A DNA stretch of 64,000 bases from contig WPIO01000004.1 in NCBI GenBank assembly GCA_009760855.2, forward strand, positions 2,982,501 through 3,046,500, in the 5' to 3' direction. Source of the stretch: Cristatella mucedo (lineage: Eukaryota; Bryozoa; Phylactolaemata; Cristatellidae). Made by a program: the position numbers and the translations under genes. Shown here piece after piece: positions 46,144-58,095 of the stretch. Every line of letters begins with the position of its first letter. The first letter of the stretch is position 1. The notes below the pieces were generated by a model that saw nothing but the letters and a program-made list of their open reading frames with translations, made no database searches and was not told the origin of the DNA.

Positions 46144-47869
46144 GCATTGATGGAGAGAAGGCCTGTGCTTCCAACACCTGCTTGCCTTTTCCAGGAGGCC
46201 GTGAAGCTATTGCCTACTAGTCGGTGTAGGTGGGCTATGTTTGCTCGTGTTCGCGTGCCAGCTGCTGACCGATAAGGTCGTCGCAGCAGCCTCCTTGATG
46301 CTGCTGCTGCGCCATCTTGGCTGTCATCGGTGCCCAGTGGCCACAGTCTTGGCATTCAGTAGGGCTGCACGAGCCGGAAGTGCGCTGTAAGCTGCTGCCA
46401 CGTAGCTTAAATGCAGATGCAAATTGTGTTGGAGAGCCAGAGGCCAAGCTTAGCTTATCGTTGTGTGTCTAGGCCTCCTATAGCTGCACGGCAAGCCGAC
46501 TCGGTGCAGGTAAACCTTGATGGCCAAGGTAGTCGTAGTTGATATCCATTATCTCCTGCCTGCCCCAGCAGACGAGAGAGTGGATTACAGCAGCAGCCGG
46601 GAGGGGTGTGTGCAGCGCGAGAGGGCTGCAGCAGTGATACCTTAAGGGCCGGGCGCTCAGATGTTGTAGCAGGCCGAGACGTTCTCACACACACACACAC
46701 ACACACACAGAGGGGCTGTGCTCGTGTACATGTACGAGTAGGCAGCCGTAGAGGCATATTTGAGCAGCTGTCCGACGACCTTGCACGACCCTCGAATTTC
46801 TCAAGCGCATGCTCACTAGTGGCTGTGGTGTGGGCTTGTTCCATGCATGGGTGTATGAAACAAGCCCCCCCCCCCCCATAAGCCTTGCTACATGCCAGCT
46901 AGTTGGACCGCCGTGCGACCTCGCCTCTCAATCCTACTGCGGGAGTGCTGTACGAGCAAGGAAGGAATTATAGCCACACCCCCTGATTACAGACCAAGCT
47001 CTATCTAGCCTTGGACATACTGGCTTGTACTCACCAGAACGCAGAGTGGAGTCGAGCAGAGCTGAGTCAGCCGGTGGGCTGTCGAACAGTGAGTATAGGT
47101 ATTGCATCAACAGTACCCTGTTTTCCAACGAAGACCTCAAAGTGAAGGGTCTTCTTGCTCTAGTCAACCATTGGGAAGGGTCTTTCCCTGCGGGCTGTCG
47201 TAGCCAAGGCAGTGGCAGCCTAGATGGAAAGTCCTCTGCTGCTATGCATGTCGGGGAAGGGGGTGTGTGCACGCACGTGTTTGGCTGCAGTCATAGCATG
47301 TGAGGGTGAAAAGGACATATGGTATGACATATATTGCCAGAGGCCTGCACAAAGCATAGGTAGTGAAGTTAACGGCTCCAAAGCAAACAGCACAGCACGT
47401 ACAAGCAAGCGAAAGAACTCGATGTAGCGAACTGAATTAATATATCTGGAGGTACGTAGCTCGAATTGTATTCGTTATTTACCATATGAACTCGGTCACA
47501 ATAGTTTCATCTAGACTGCCTAAAATTGCCATCGGACGCTGAAATTTCGCAATCGGGCATAAAAACGTAGCTGCAGTGCTTTAATTATGCTGCTGTAACC
47601 CTGTGCAGTATATGCAATTAGCACATCGAGCAAAGTTTTGGAACCAGTTTATTAATTTGTAGCCCGGTAATTTAGTTGTTTTAACGCGATTAGCCATCAC
47701 GTACCAGACCTGCTCCTACATTGAACAAACTAAGCATTTGCACACAAACGTCAGGCATTATCGTTCTCCAAACGTCCTTCAGTCTTGAGAGAATTTGAGT
47801 CTTCAGGTATGCGATGCGACCCACCTGTGCTCATGTGCTCACCTCCATGTGCGTGAGCCTTCTATCTAT
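46144..47869. other. Unassigned region with short simple repeats
   Basis: Contains a (CA)n run at 46685-46709 and a C homopolymer at 46863-46878. Frames such as 46455-46844 (-) and 47025-47303 (+) show no recognisable domain. Confidence 0.4.
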
Positions 47870-48190
47870 CCACTTTAGCCCAGATATGCACAACTCAATT
47901 CAGATCCAGGGATTGGCCTGGGCCACTTTACGTGCTATGGGCCCTAAACCAAATTCAACAATGTCGCGGAAAAATTACTGAGCACGTTTAGCTGCAAGGT
48001 CATTGTCATTATTGTAGTGGAAAATAAGAAGGTATCTTCGCGAAGCCTCGTTGCACTAAGTCCGGCGGCGTTCTGGGGAAGTTTTAACTAGAGTTTTGCC
48101 TCATGATGACAGGTATCCGTTGCACGCCTCGGTCTCGGGTTTTCCACGGCACCAGTCGTAACCATCTTCTCCAGGTTGTACCTCAATGTA
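47870..48190 (-). mobile_element. Tc1/mariner transposase remnant
   Basis: Minus-strand pieces of a Tc1-like transposase with an internal deletion. The inter-domain linker reads TGAVENPRPRRATDT near 48110-48155, comparable to TG-V--RPRSGRPR in the family. About 100 bp further comes FHYNNDNDLAAKRAQ and FFRDIVEF near 47965-48015 (the second catalytic aspartate region, DND-). The stretch at 47875-47940 corresponds at nucleotide level to WP-QSPDLNPIE but is frameshifted. No terminal inverted repeats found. Confidence 0.5.
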
Positions 48191-49473
48191 GTTCATCAAT
48201 TGGCAATTTAGAAGCAGCAATGTTGTTAAGGCCGACATGGTGCACTGCTCACAATTCGCCCTTCTTAAAAGATATGCTACTAGCTCGCATGCTGATTGGC
48301 GATAGCATTAGGTTAGGAGATGAGAAGAGCCAGTTTGCTGTAGCTTCGGTTCAGAAGTTCTTCCAAAAGCAAGCGATGCAGTGGTTTTTAAGGTGCAATA
48401 ATATGAGGAAATCCAATATTTTTAAGCTAATTTAAATGGGTCGAATGTGCATTCTCCCGATAGTTATCATTCTATACACTGTTTTATGAAACCGGATGGT
48501 GTAAGGCTATTTTCTGTGGATACGTTCGTTCTTTGTGCTTTGGAAGGGTTCATCGCTGAATGCAGGCTATTATGAAAAAATATGTCATTTGCATTTTGCT
48601 TAAACCATGCTCAATCTTCATCCAAGTGTTTTAAATACGCTGGAGGGCTCGAGCCCTTGGACCTTTGGTAATATCCTTCTCTAAAAATGCATCATGACTG
48701 TGTTGAGCATTTCTTCAGCAATGGGTCGAGGTTTGAGACATCAGGTTTTGTGCTTGTGCAGGTGTAGGCCAGACCTGGTTTGAGACTATGCAAGAAGTTG
48801 ATAATGCACTCAGAGAGGAGCTAGCCAACTAAGTTTCCCGATCTGCTACTGAAATCTTGGCAAACACCCATGACACCAAGCCATTATAGTCTGCATGTAT
48901 TAAAAAGTTTACAGTGAAATTATAAGAAGACAGTTCAATTAAGTAGATGCTCTTCCAATTGAGGGAGTTTAGACCTAGTAAATAGCTAAAAAAAGAATTC
49001 TTTATTTTCTTGTTTATCTAAACAACCTGTTTGGTACCATCTCATTGATTTCTTACATCATTTCGAACAATGCTAGGTCTATAGCCGTGCATGCTGAAAA
49101 TCGCTTTCTTCAAACGATTGATGATTGCTGAGAATTCCCAAGTTTGTTGGGACATTTTTGGAGAGGGGGATATTTGGTGCATTTAATAAATCTTTCGTTG
49201 GAGTACTTGCACGGTGTTACAAAATAATATCCTTCGAAAATGGTGCCAGTCAGAAACAGAAATAGCCCCAGATGCTGCAAAAACGGCCCATTTCCATGTC
49301 TTAACACCCAATAAGAAAGCCAAGGTGGAGCATGCACGATTTATTACAAATATTACTAACTGATACAATCATATGTTCTGGCAAAATTTGTTTTGGCTAG
49401 AAATCCATAACATGCTTTAATATTTGAGGTGATATCTTTATCCATTGGGTGTGCAAAGTTTTAATAGAGGGAG

Positions 49474-49476
<3 letters not shown>
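48191..49476. other. Unassigned AT-rich region
   Basis: No recognisable feature. The plus frame 48103-48435 overlaps the Tc1 remnant in antisense at its start and has no domain. Confidence 0.4.

Positions 49477-49540
<64 letters not shown>
49477..49540. repeat. (GA)n microsatellite
   Basis: Pure GA run of about 64 bp, some 100 bp upstream of an F1 LINE. Confidence 0.97.
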
Positions 49541-49544
<4 letters not shown>

Positions 49545-49639
49545 AAGAGGGAGAGGAAGGGAAGGATTGGAGGAAGCAAGTTGGTGAGAGCAACGTAATA
49601 ATGATTGTTCTGATATGCATATTAGCAGCGCTATGTCCT

Positions 49640-50785
49640 TGGTCTCATTCTTTTCACGGTCTATACTCTCCCTCTTGCGGATGTGTTTGTCAGGCACAAT
49701 CTCGGCTTCTATGCAAATGACACTGTTTTACCTTTGCTTGGATACTTCCCAGCCCTCCAGCATGTCGAATTCTGTCAACTCCCTTGCTGCATATATTGAA
49801 GACATTTGCATATGGATGGCAGCAAACTTTCTTAAATTGAATGATGGTGAAACCAAATTACTGGTTATGGGCAAACCAAGTGTGATTCGGAAATTGGAAA
49901 GGTTAATGCTCACAATCGGCTCTGCCAGCATAAGTCCTGATGAATCTGCACGAAATCTTGGCATCTTGTTCCAAAGCGTTCTTTCATTAGACAACCACAT
50001 AAGCTCCACAGTCATGTCTGCCTACTTTTAGCTACACAGCATTGCTAAAATTCGGGATTGCACATCGTAGTTAGTCCATGCATTTGTGACATCCTGTCTC
50101 GACTTCTGTAACTCACTGCTTGCTGGTCTACCGGCCTGTGCTATCAGGTGCTTATAGCTGGTGCAAAACTCTGCAGATAGACTTGTCTGTCATGAGCGTC
50201 GCAGTTGCCACATCACACCACTTCTCGAAGACCTGCATTGGCTACCAGTCAAGCAACGGATCGACTTCAAGGTTTTGTCGCTCACTTTTAGGTCACTTCA
50301 TTCTTTGGCTCCAGCCTATCTATCCGATCTACTCCCCCATCGGGCTAAGCATTTTACCATTTGCTTTTTGGAATCTAATCGTTTACCCATACCTCCTACG
50401 AACCTCAAATCCTTTGGAGACCATGCCTTTAGTTCGTATGCTCTCAAAGCATGGAACTCACTTCCTACTTGCGTCACGACTTCCACTGACTTGACCACGT
50501 TTAAAAAGAAACAAAAAACTTATCTCTTAATGGGTCCATGTGATTCACATGTAATGGGTTCATGTGATTCGACCTGTATGTGCTTATGTGTGCTGACACT
50601 ATACATGCTGCCACTAACCATGCTTGCATGCTGACCCTATGCATGTCACTACTAGCCATTCTTGTTGTTATTGAGCATGCTACCACTAACCATTCGATCG
50701 TGCTTTTTGCAATAAATTTAAAGCACTTAGAAAGAAATTGAGTTCTCTGAGGGTTCTTTATCAGATGTATTATTATTATTATCAC
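49640..50785 (+). mobile_element. F1 LINE copy, RT palm to 3' end
   Basis: Begins in the RT palm at nucleotide level (TVYTLPLADV then a YANDT box where active copies have YADDT, both in a shifted frame near 49660-49720). It continues in 49740-50031 (SLAAYIEDICIWMAANFLKL, MGKPSVIRKLERL, SLDNHISSTVMSAYF, then a stop), then 50161-50520 (LVCHERRSCHITPLLEDLHW, AWNSLPTCVTTSTDL). A short direct repeat of AATGGGTYCATGTGATTC lies in the 3' part (50528-50570). The terminal stretch is at 50715-50765 and an ATT tail ends near 50783. Frameshifts and the lost catalytic aspartate make it inactive. Confidence 0.88.
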
Positions 50786-51375
50786 TAAGCACACCAAACT
50801 AAAAACAAACAAGTGCACTGGTGCTAACAGAGAGCTGACCGGAACTAATTCTGAGACTTGAAAAATGCCACTTGCTCAGCAGCTGTTTGTTATGGCTCCA
50901 TCTAGAGCTCGAGCTCTCGGGCACCGAAGTCTCTTGTTCTATAGATTTATGCAAGAGCCTTTCCTGCCAAAAAGAGTTGTGTTCCTTGTTCCGCGAAAGT
51001 TTATGAAGGTAGATCGAGGAGCGGTGACCAGCATTTCTGCTTTGTAAAACTGCTAGCTGCATCTTTCTCATCTCTCTCTCTCACACACACACACTCTCTC
51101 TCACACACACGCACACATTCTCTCTCACACATACATGCTCTCTCTCGTCTCTCTCTCTCTTCTCTCTGTCTCACACACTCACTCTCCATTGCTGCTCCTC
51201 CTGCTCCATCGTGACTTTCACTCATGGCCCCATACAGCAAAGAATTCATGTGCTTAGAAGATTTAGTATCAAAGCTAGTACAGATCCGGCCTGAGCGAGA
51301 TTCTCTGCCACATATCTATCACAAATCGGGCACAGAGGCAGAAGAAGTAGGAAGAATCCTTCTGCTAATTTTGGG
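50786..51375. other. Unassigned region with CT/CA tract
   Basis: Holds a mixed (CT)n/(CA)n low-complexity tract at 51070-51186. No gene recognised. Confidence 0.5.
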
Positions 51376-51530
51376 CTGATTTGGCCAAGTGGTGAAGGAA
51401 CTTGCCTCGAAACAAGGTCAAGGTCGGTGTGTATGGGGACCGAGGTGGCGGGCCCGAGTCATGTGGCATATGTGCAGCCTCTGAATAGAGATTAAGCTCT
51501 CTTGGGGTGCTGTGTAGATTAATTTTATTC
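51376..51530 (+). mobile_element. SINE-B copy
   Basis: tRNA-like head (TTTGGCCAAGTGGTGAAGGA, GGTGGCGGGCCCGAGTC), a longer insert between the two boxes than in other copies, and the F1-like end (CTGAATAGAGATTAAGCTC, CTTGGGGTGCTGTG) with an AT-rich tail. Confidence 0.75.
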
Positions 51531-52670
51531 ACCTATCTCTCCTGCAGCCCACCTGCCGAAGTGAAGTGGGAGGCACCATACAATCTTGAGCTGCTGCTGC
51601 TGGAGGCAAGAGCAGATACTTTTTAAGCTGTCAGCTGCTCGCTCACCTACTCTCCCTTCTGGCCAGGTTAGTGGGTAGCAGAATGACGAGGCTGCCCTTT
51701 CGGCTGTCGATAAAGTCCCACCCGAAGAGCCCATTTCCAGAACGTTGCGGGAACTGGAAAAGGTCAGTAGCCGAGCTCGGCAGGCATCGAGCTCCTCGAT
51801 CTTCTCTCAAGAGCCTGGATGTGCGGTAGAAATAAGTAGTCAGCCACCCATGTCGGCACTGTGGGCCGCATGGCCACCTCGACTTGGAAGGGGGCTGTGT
51901 GACGTGTGCTTGAGTATGTTGCTCCTAGCTGTCGTGTAGTATACTGCAGTGTCATGGTGCTCGGCATGGGATGCTGGTAGACATTTGGGGCTTTTAGATG
52001 GATCCAGCCCCCTGCAGCACTGTGCTGTGCCACTTGCAGCTGCCTCTTTGTCGAGCCAGCGCCTTCATCCTGCAGAACCACTTCATTCTTCCTTCAGGGC
52101 TGCTCCCTTCATCCAGTCTTTTTTCTCGTGAGGGGCATACTGCCCTCTTCCTGTGGGACCACTTCCTCCTTCCTTGCTCTTGCTGACTTGCTCAGTGGTA
52201 AACAGGATGGTTGCACTTCCCTATCCAATTATCTTCGTCTCCTCTGCCCATTTGCTAGCCAAGTTATGCAGGCCTGTAGGTTCTCGAGCCTTGCGACAGG
52301 CAGTTCTTTATTGCCTGAGTCAAGGGTGGTGGAAGTTGCTTTGACTCTTCTGCCAATGTGCAATCTAGGCTTTTGAACCAGCTGTTTGTTGCTGCTGTCC
52401 AGCTCTTGTGGCCAGGTGAAAGCGACTCGTTCCTCGATCTTCGACTCGATTCTTACTCCACTTTGCTGACCTGACCTGCTTTCTCGCCCTATGAACGAGG
52501 GTTGGCAACATCTTCTTTTACTGATGCCGTTTGAGCTGCCTTACCAGCTGCAGCCCTGCTTGCTCTCATCCCCTTTGCTCTGCTGCGTGAGTGTGTCATT
52601 TAGTGTTAAGACTAGCTTTATCAACGAGCATTTGCTGGACCAGCCCTTGGGTTGTCCATAATGACGATGA
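51531..52670. other. Unassigned region
   Basis: No gene or mobile element recognised. Overlapping frames on both strands (51764-52081 -, 52128-52376 +) are without domains. Confidence 0.4.
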
Positions 52671-52990
52671 CAATGATAATAATAACTTATTTGTATAGCA
52701 TCCTAAGAGAGCTAAATCTTTTAAATCTAGGCTCTTAAGTCATGCTAGGAAGGAAGTGCGCAAACTGGTTGGTGATAGCGTGCACCATTTCACCATGCCT
52801 GAGCATACAAAGAACAGTTAACTTAGTCTTGAGCAAATGCTGTGAGGAACAAGTCGGGGTGGGGGTAGGGGTTAGCTTCCTTTTTAGATGTCAAGTTAGT
52901 GAATGTCGTGACATCAGTCGGTAATAGGAATAATAACAAGTCGCTCGTAAAGCACCCTAAGAGAACTAAATCTCTATTTCAGCAGTTTGC
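52671..52990 (-). mobile_element. Two solitary F1 LINE tails in tandem
   Basis: Two minus-strand F1 termini: 52671-52745 (AATAATAACTTATTTGTATA, CATCCTAAGAGAGCTAAATC) and 52928-52985 (GTAAAGCACCCTAAGAGAAC, AAATCTCTATTTCAGCAG). Neither is followed by the LINE coding region. Confidence 0.6.
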
Positions 52991-53329
52991 AACTCACTGC
53001 CAGAGAAGCAGCCACCAAGGTTGAATGACATGAAATATTATGCACCGACAAACGGGCCTTAAGATGTCCAGGATCGCATGTCTGCAAAGCAGATATGTAG
53101 GTGGAATGTCTGCATGGCAGACAATTTCATTTTGTTGCACAGTATGGCCGCCACTGCTGTGGCTCTAAATTTGTTTGAGTAATTGATGAGCTTTCTATGA
53201 TGACAAGCATAGTGAAGTTATGTGAAGCATGCGAAAATATTTCTCGATCGCCCAAAGACAAACACATATGCCTGTTGGTACATATTCGTTCAGTATGACG
53301 TCGTCCCACCCTGATTAATATTACCTCAC

Positions 53330-53523
53330 TTTTGTGGCCAGGCTTAGAGGCCACCAGCATCTGCTTTGTCTTTTCTGCTGTAGCACAGTCCACTGAGCGT
53401 GAGTTTTACTGAAATGGTCGGCTACTGGTGTAGGCCGAGCAACCTGCCTCAGCTGTCGGTCGATATCGCTCCATAGTCGTTCTATGGGGTTCAAATTATG
53501 CGACTGGCTGGGCCACTACAGCA
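53330..53523 (-). mobile_element. Tc1/mariner transposase C-terminal fragment
   Basis: The minus strand reads WPSQSHNLNPIERLWSDI, the catalytic-glutamate block of Tc1-like DD34E transposases (NPIE retained), then DRQLRQVARPTPVADHF and a stop near 53335. The N-terminal half and inverted repeats are missing. A neighbouring frame (53127-53393) may carry frameshifted C-terminal text (KPGHKSEVILIRVGRRH). Confidence 0.75.
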
Positions 53524-53739
53524 GCACCAAACAAGGATTTGTCAAAAAGTACTTAATGCTCAAGTTATTGTTGGTCAAGCAAGTAGGATTTCAAAGCTCA
53601 AACATCTTCGTAGGGTTGTTACATTTGGCAGCAAGATAACTACTCAATGCATACTGCCAGTGAAGTACTTTTTGACGAATCATCATTTGGTGCTGATGCA
53701 GTGCCGATACTGCTGATACTGGTGGTGCTGATGATACAA

Positions 53740-56567
53740 CGAACAAGACAGGGCAGTCACGTTGTGGTCATCACTACTGCTCAGAATGTCGTAGGTACAA
53801 GGTAGAGTGGAGTTTTTAGGTGGAGTACTGTCCATTGAATCCCAGCTGCTATTTTTCTGATAATTTGTTCTTGTCAATGTATTCTCCAAGCTGCATCGTA
53901 ATCTTGTTGAGATCATTGGACAAAAAATGATATTGGAGACTGGGCAATAACTTGCTGAAACCTCAATACAATCCAAGCATTCTAAGCATCAGCCGAACGG
54001 TGGCCTATTTGGAAAACTTTCGAATAGCCCACTTATTCAGTGAAGCATTAAACATCTGATTTATGCCTATGGTGGGGATCTAATGGCAACTGATTCAAAC
54101 TATGAGCGATGACAAAAACTGCAGGTTTTATAGCGAAGCGATTCGAGTTCAGCAGCAGCAATCCTACCTCCTACTTATTATGACCATGTGGGTTGAAATA
54201 ATAAGATAACGGAATTGGTGGTCCTAGGTGTGAGATTTCGTGGGATTAAGTTTATCTGCCAGTCAAGACCAGAGAGGGGAGCGTAAAGGTTCCTAAAGCA
54301 AGCTCTTTTACTTGAATTCATTTCGATAACCACTTTGTAAACAGTAATAAGAAATTGTGCACATTTACTTAAGCGAGATTACTTGTTGAAACTCAACACC
54401 TGCCTTAGCAGGATGTGGCTTTATGGACTCACACGTATGTGCAGTTTTTTATTGAAGTAGGTAAAAAACTTGTCTGTCATACAGTTAATATTGGGCGAGT
54501 GAGACTGCTTAGCCTTTGTCAAGGAAATAATTCACCAAGTTTTTTCCGGATTGCAGTTAGTGAGTGAAAAAAGCTCTGGCATTTCTAAGCTTCCGGTTGT
54601 ATAGACTAATGTTGTCTTTGAACATGGCCAGACGGTGGCACACCCAGACTTCTTGAAACAGCATCCAAGCCTGAGCTTTATACTGCACATATTTTGAAGG
54701 TTATGGTAATAGAAGGGTGTGGCTCCATAGTGTGTTTCCCACAGTGGTTTTTATTGGGGGCATGCTCGTCGAGAGCATCTATAAGCTTAAGAGTTCACTA
54801 TCAATTAAAGTGTCAAGGCTGTTGGCTGAGCCTGGATAAAAATTGAGAAGACCTGTATTGCAGATAAATTTTAAAAATTCTCAGCAACAATGCTTTGTAA
54901 GTTGTGTTGGTATACAAACTCAATGCTGCCATGCTCATCATAACAGTAAATGCTGTTAAGCAGTGGTCCAAGATTGCTATCAGGCCTGGGTCACTGAGCA
55001 GACATTGTTTGTGATGACGAAATTCAGAATATAACCAGAAATGTGAATTGCTTGACAGTTGTGTTGAACCAAGCTGAAATTGTCCAGCCTGTCAAGAAAT
55101 GAGCACACTTGGCTAAGGTCATAAAAAACGTGAATATTTAAATAATAATGGTAATAATAATGCACTTGATAAAGCACGCTCAGAGAACTCAAATCTCTTT
55201 CTAGGTGCTTTACATTTGCTGCAAAGGGAAACGCGATTGAATGGTGAGTAATATCATGCTTGATAAACAACATAAATAACATGGTTAGGGGTGACATGCA
55301 CAGGGTCAGCATGCAAGTGTGGTCTTGGCAGCATGTGCAGTGTCAGCATGCATAAGTACATCTAGTACGAATCATAGGGACCCACTAAATGCTGTCCTAA
55401 ATTGGTGTTTTAAAGTTCTTTTTAAATGTGGTCAAGTCAGGGGATGTTCTGAGGCAAGTCGGGAGTGAGTTCCAAACTTTGGGAGCATACGAACTAAATG
55501 CATGGCCTCCAAAGGATTTGAGGTTTGTACGAGGTATTGGTAAACTGTTGGATTCCGAAAAGCAGGTGGTACGATGCTTGGCCTGGTGGGGGAGTAGATC
55601 TGAGAGATAGGCTGGAGCCAAAAAATGAAGTGACCTAAAAGTGACCGACAAAACCTTGAAGTCGATCCGCTCTTGACTGGGAGCCAGTGCGGGTAGGCGA
55701 GAAGTGGTGCGATGTGGCAACTGCGACGCTCACGACAGACAGGCCTAGCTGCGCAGTTTTGCACCAGCTGTAATCGCCTGATTGCACATGTCGGTAAGCT
55801 AGCAAGCAGTGAGTTGCAGAAGTCAAGACAGGATGTCACAAATGCATGGACCAACTTAGTCGTGGTATCTTTATCTAAACAAGTCCGAATTTTAGCAATG
55901 TTATGTAGCTGAAAGTAGGCAGACTTGAATGTGGTGCTGATGAGGTCGTCTAACGAGAGGTCACTTTTGAACATGACACCTAGATTTTGAGCTGATTCAA
56001 CAGGAGATATGCTGGCAGAGCCGATTTGAGCGTCAGCCTTTCTAATTTCTGAAACACTGGGTTTGCCCATAACTAATAAGTTAGTTTTATCATCGTTTAG
56101 TTTTAGAAAATTGCTGCCATCCTTGTGCGGATGTCATCAATACATGCAGCAAGTGAGTCTAGTAATTAATAAGGGCCTGTCACTCGGCAATATTTCGGTG
56201 GGAAACAAAGATTAGCCTACTGGAAAAAGGTCGGTAGATCACAATACTGAGAGGCATTACCTTTGATGGGGATCTAATGGCAACTGGTTCAAACTATGAG
56301 CAATGACAAAAACTGCAGGTTTTATACACAGTGATTCGCAATCAGCAGCATCAAACCTGCCAACTACTAAGTATGACCGTGTGGACTGAAATCATGAGAT
56401 ACCATGTTCAGTGGTCTTAGGTCTTAGATACGTTGCCACGAGAGCTGGGTGTCATTCATGTCTCGGTTAGAAGACATGCTTCGAGCTTATTCTGGACAAG
56501 CTGGTCACGAGTAAGTAGCCCATTAATTTAGTGATTAGATGTTTAATGGGCGAATTTCAAGATGCTT
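53740..56567 (-). mobile_element. F2 LINE copy: endonuclease to RT start, nested and rearranged
   Basis: Minus-strand F2 copy interrupted by an F1 LINE (55140-56155). In sense order: endonuclease start near 56545 (PLNI-SLN), a TET motif near 56475, VIYRPFSS near 56250 (the Y-R-P endonuclease motif), [F1 insert], NIHVFYDLSQVCSFLDRLDN and GYILNFVITNN (endonuclease end, 54985-55139), the linker (54480-54960, aligned with 16060-16540 of the other F2 copy), and the RT start (53740-54060, SASYCPVSN and the following region). A 160-bp segment occurs twice within it (54072-54230 and 56265-56421). All frames are broken. Confidence 0.7.
55140..56155 (-). mobile_element. F1 LINE copy nested in F2
   Basis: Minus-strand F1 with AAT tail (55140-55160), full 3' untranslated region, the C-terminal coding part (55397-55720: AYLSDLLPHQAKHR, VWNSLPTCLRTSPDLTTFK) and an upstream frame (55640-56070: MGKPSVSEIRKADAQIGSA, SLDDLISTTFKSAYFQL). 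It ends upstream near AACIDDIR-equivalent text (56100-56155). It splits the F2 endonuclease between the YRP and NIHV motifs, so it is younger than that element. Confidence 0.85.
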
Positions 56568-58083
56568 TATAATAATAATAATATTGCACTTGATAAAGCG
56601 CCCTCAGAGAACTTAATCTCTTTCTAGGCGCTTTACATTTGCTGCAAAGTGATACGCAATAGAATAGTAAGTAAAATCATGCTTGAAAAACAAACAAAAT
56701 GAATAACATGGTTAGGGGTTACATGCACTGGGTCAGCATGCAAATGTGGTTAGTGGCAGCATGAACAGTGTCAGCACGCATAAGCAAATCGAGGACGAAT
56801 CACAAAGACCCACTAAATGCTGTCCTAAATAGGTATGTTTTTAAGTTTCTTTTAAATGTGGTCAGGTCAGGGGATGTTCTGATGCAGGTCGGGAGGGAGT
56901 TCCAGGCTGTGGGAGCATACGAGCTAAATGCACGGTCTCCAAAGGATTTAAGGTTTGTACGAGGTATTTCTAGACTGTTGGATTCCGAAAAGCGAGTGGT
57001 ACGATGCTTTGCCTGATGGGGTAGTATATCTGAAAGATAAGCTGGAGCCATAGAATGAAGAGACCTAAAAGTGAGCGACAAAACCTTGAAGTCAATCCGT
57101 TGCTTGACTGGTAACCAGTGCAGGTCGGCGAGAAGTGGAGTAATGTGGCAACTGCGACGCTCACGACAGACAAGCCTAGCTGCAGAGTTTTGCACCAGCT
57201 GCAATCGCCTGATCGCACATGCTGGTAGGCCAGTAAGCAGTGAGTTGCAGAAGTCGAGACGAGATGTCACGAATGCATGGACCAACTTGGACGTGGTATC
57301 CTTATCTAAACAAGCCCGAATTTTAGCAATGTTATGAAGCTGAAAATAGGCTGATTTGACTGTGGAGCTGATGTGGTCGTCTAACGAGAGGTCGCTTTGG
57401 AATATGACACCTAGATTTCGAGCTGATGCAACTGGAGATATGCTGGCAGAGCCAATTTTGAAAGTCAGCCTTTCCAATTTCTGAATAACACTAGGTTTGC
57501 CCATAACTAGTAAGTTAGTTTTATCATCGTTTAGTTTTAGAAAATTTGCTGCCATCCATGATCGGATGTCATCAATGCATGCAGCAAGTGAGTTGAGAGA
57601 ATTTGAGGTGCTCGAAGGCTGGGAGGGATCAAAGCAAAGGTACAACTGAGTGTCATCCGCATAGAAGTGAAAGCCTAGATTGTGCTTGGCAATCACATCA
57701 GCGAGAGGGAGAGTATAAACGGTGAAAAGGACCGGACCTAGCACAGAGCCCTGAGGTACTCCATATTTTAGAGGTATTTCAGATGATCTTTGTCCATTCA
57801 CGTCAACACTCTGGAGTCTCCCACTGAGATAGGACCTGAACCAATGCAGAGCAGTGCCAGTGATGCCCAGGCGAGATGAGAGGCGCTCTAGAAGTACTTT
57901 GTGATCGATGGTATCAAAAGCTGCCGAAAGATCGAGCAAAACAAGAAGAGACACTCTACCCATGTCTGCATTCCTAAGTAGGTCGTTGTATACCCGAAGC
58001 AATGCTGACTCTGTGGAGTGATTAGCTCTAAAGCCAGACTGGAACTTACTAGCAAGGTGCTTTCCCATAGCATTGGGGTGGGG
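56568..58083 (-). mobile_element. F1 LINE, youngest-looking copy in the window
   Basis: 5'-truncated F1 insertion with AAT tail (56569-56583), complete 3' untranslated region and a 431-codon intact RT frame. Candidate imperfect target duplication: AGATGCTT (56560-56567) and AGGTGCTT (58084-58091), one mismatch. It lacks the endonuclease and the first RT motifs. Confidence 0.88.
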
Positions 58084-58095
58084 AGGTGCTTGCAC
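56800..58095 (-). CDS. Partial LINE ORF2: reverse transcriptase, palm to C-terminus
   Basis: 431 uninterrupted codons of an L2/CR1-like non-LTR reverse transcriptase, the enzyme that copies LINE RNA into DNA at a nicked genomic target. Residues 18-29 (FQSGFRANHSTE) are RT motif 2a. Residues 54-65 (LDLSAAFDTIDH) are motif A with catalytic D55. Residues 111-124 (YGVPQGSVLGPVLF) are motif B, and 145-152 (YADDTQLY) is the catalytic box with D147 and D148. Thumb and C-terminal regions follow (SLDDHISSTVKSAYF at 237-251, LLADLHWLPVKQRIDFK at 321-337, AWNSLPTCIRTSPDLTTFK at 397-415). The family's endonuclease and RT fingers are absent, so the protein would be incomplete; the ATG at 58095 lies at or just outside the insertion edge and is probably not a native start. 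All catalytic residues seen are intact, unlike other copies here. Confidence 0.85.
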   Translation of the reverse strand: MQAPPHPNAMGKHLASKFQSGFRANHSTESALLRVYNDLLRNADMGRVSLLVLLDLSAAFDTIDHKVLLERLSSRLGITGTALHWFRSYLSGRLQSVDVNGQRSSEIPLKYGVPQGSVLGPVLFTVYTLPLADVIAKHNLGFHFYADDTQLYLCFDPSQPSSTSNSLNSLAACIDDIRSWMAANFLKLNDDKTNLLVMGKPSVIQKLERLTFKIGSASISPVASARNLGVIFQSDLSLDDHISSTVKSAYFQLHNIAKIRACLDKDTTSKLVHAFVTSRLDFCNSLLTGLPACAIRRLQLVQNSAARLVCRERRSCHITPLLADLHWLPVKQRIDFKVLSLTFRSLHSMAPAYLSDILPHQAKHRTTRFSESNSLEIPRTNLKSFGDRAFSSYAPTAWNSLPTCIRTSPDLTTFKRNLKTYLFRTAFSGSL

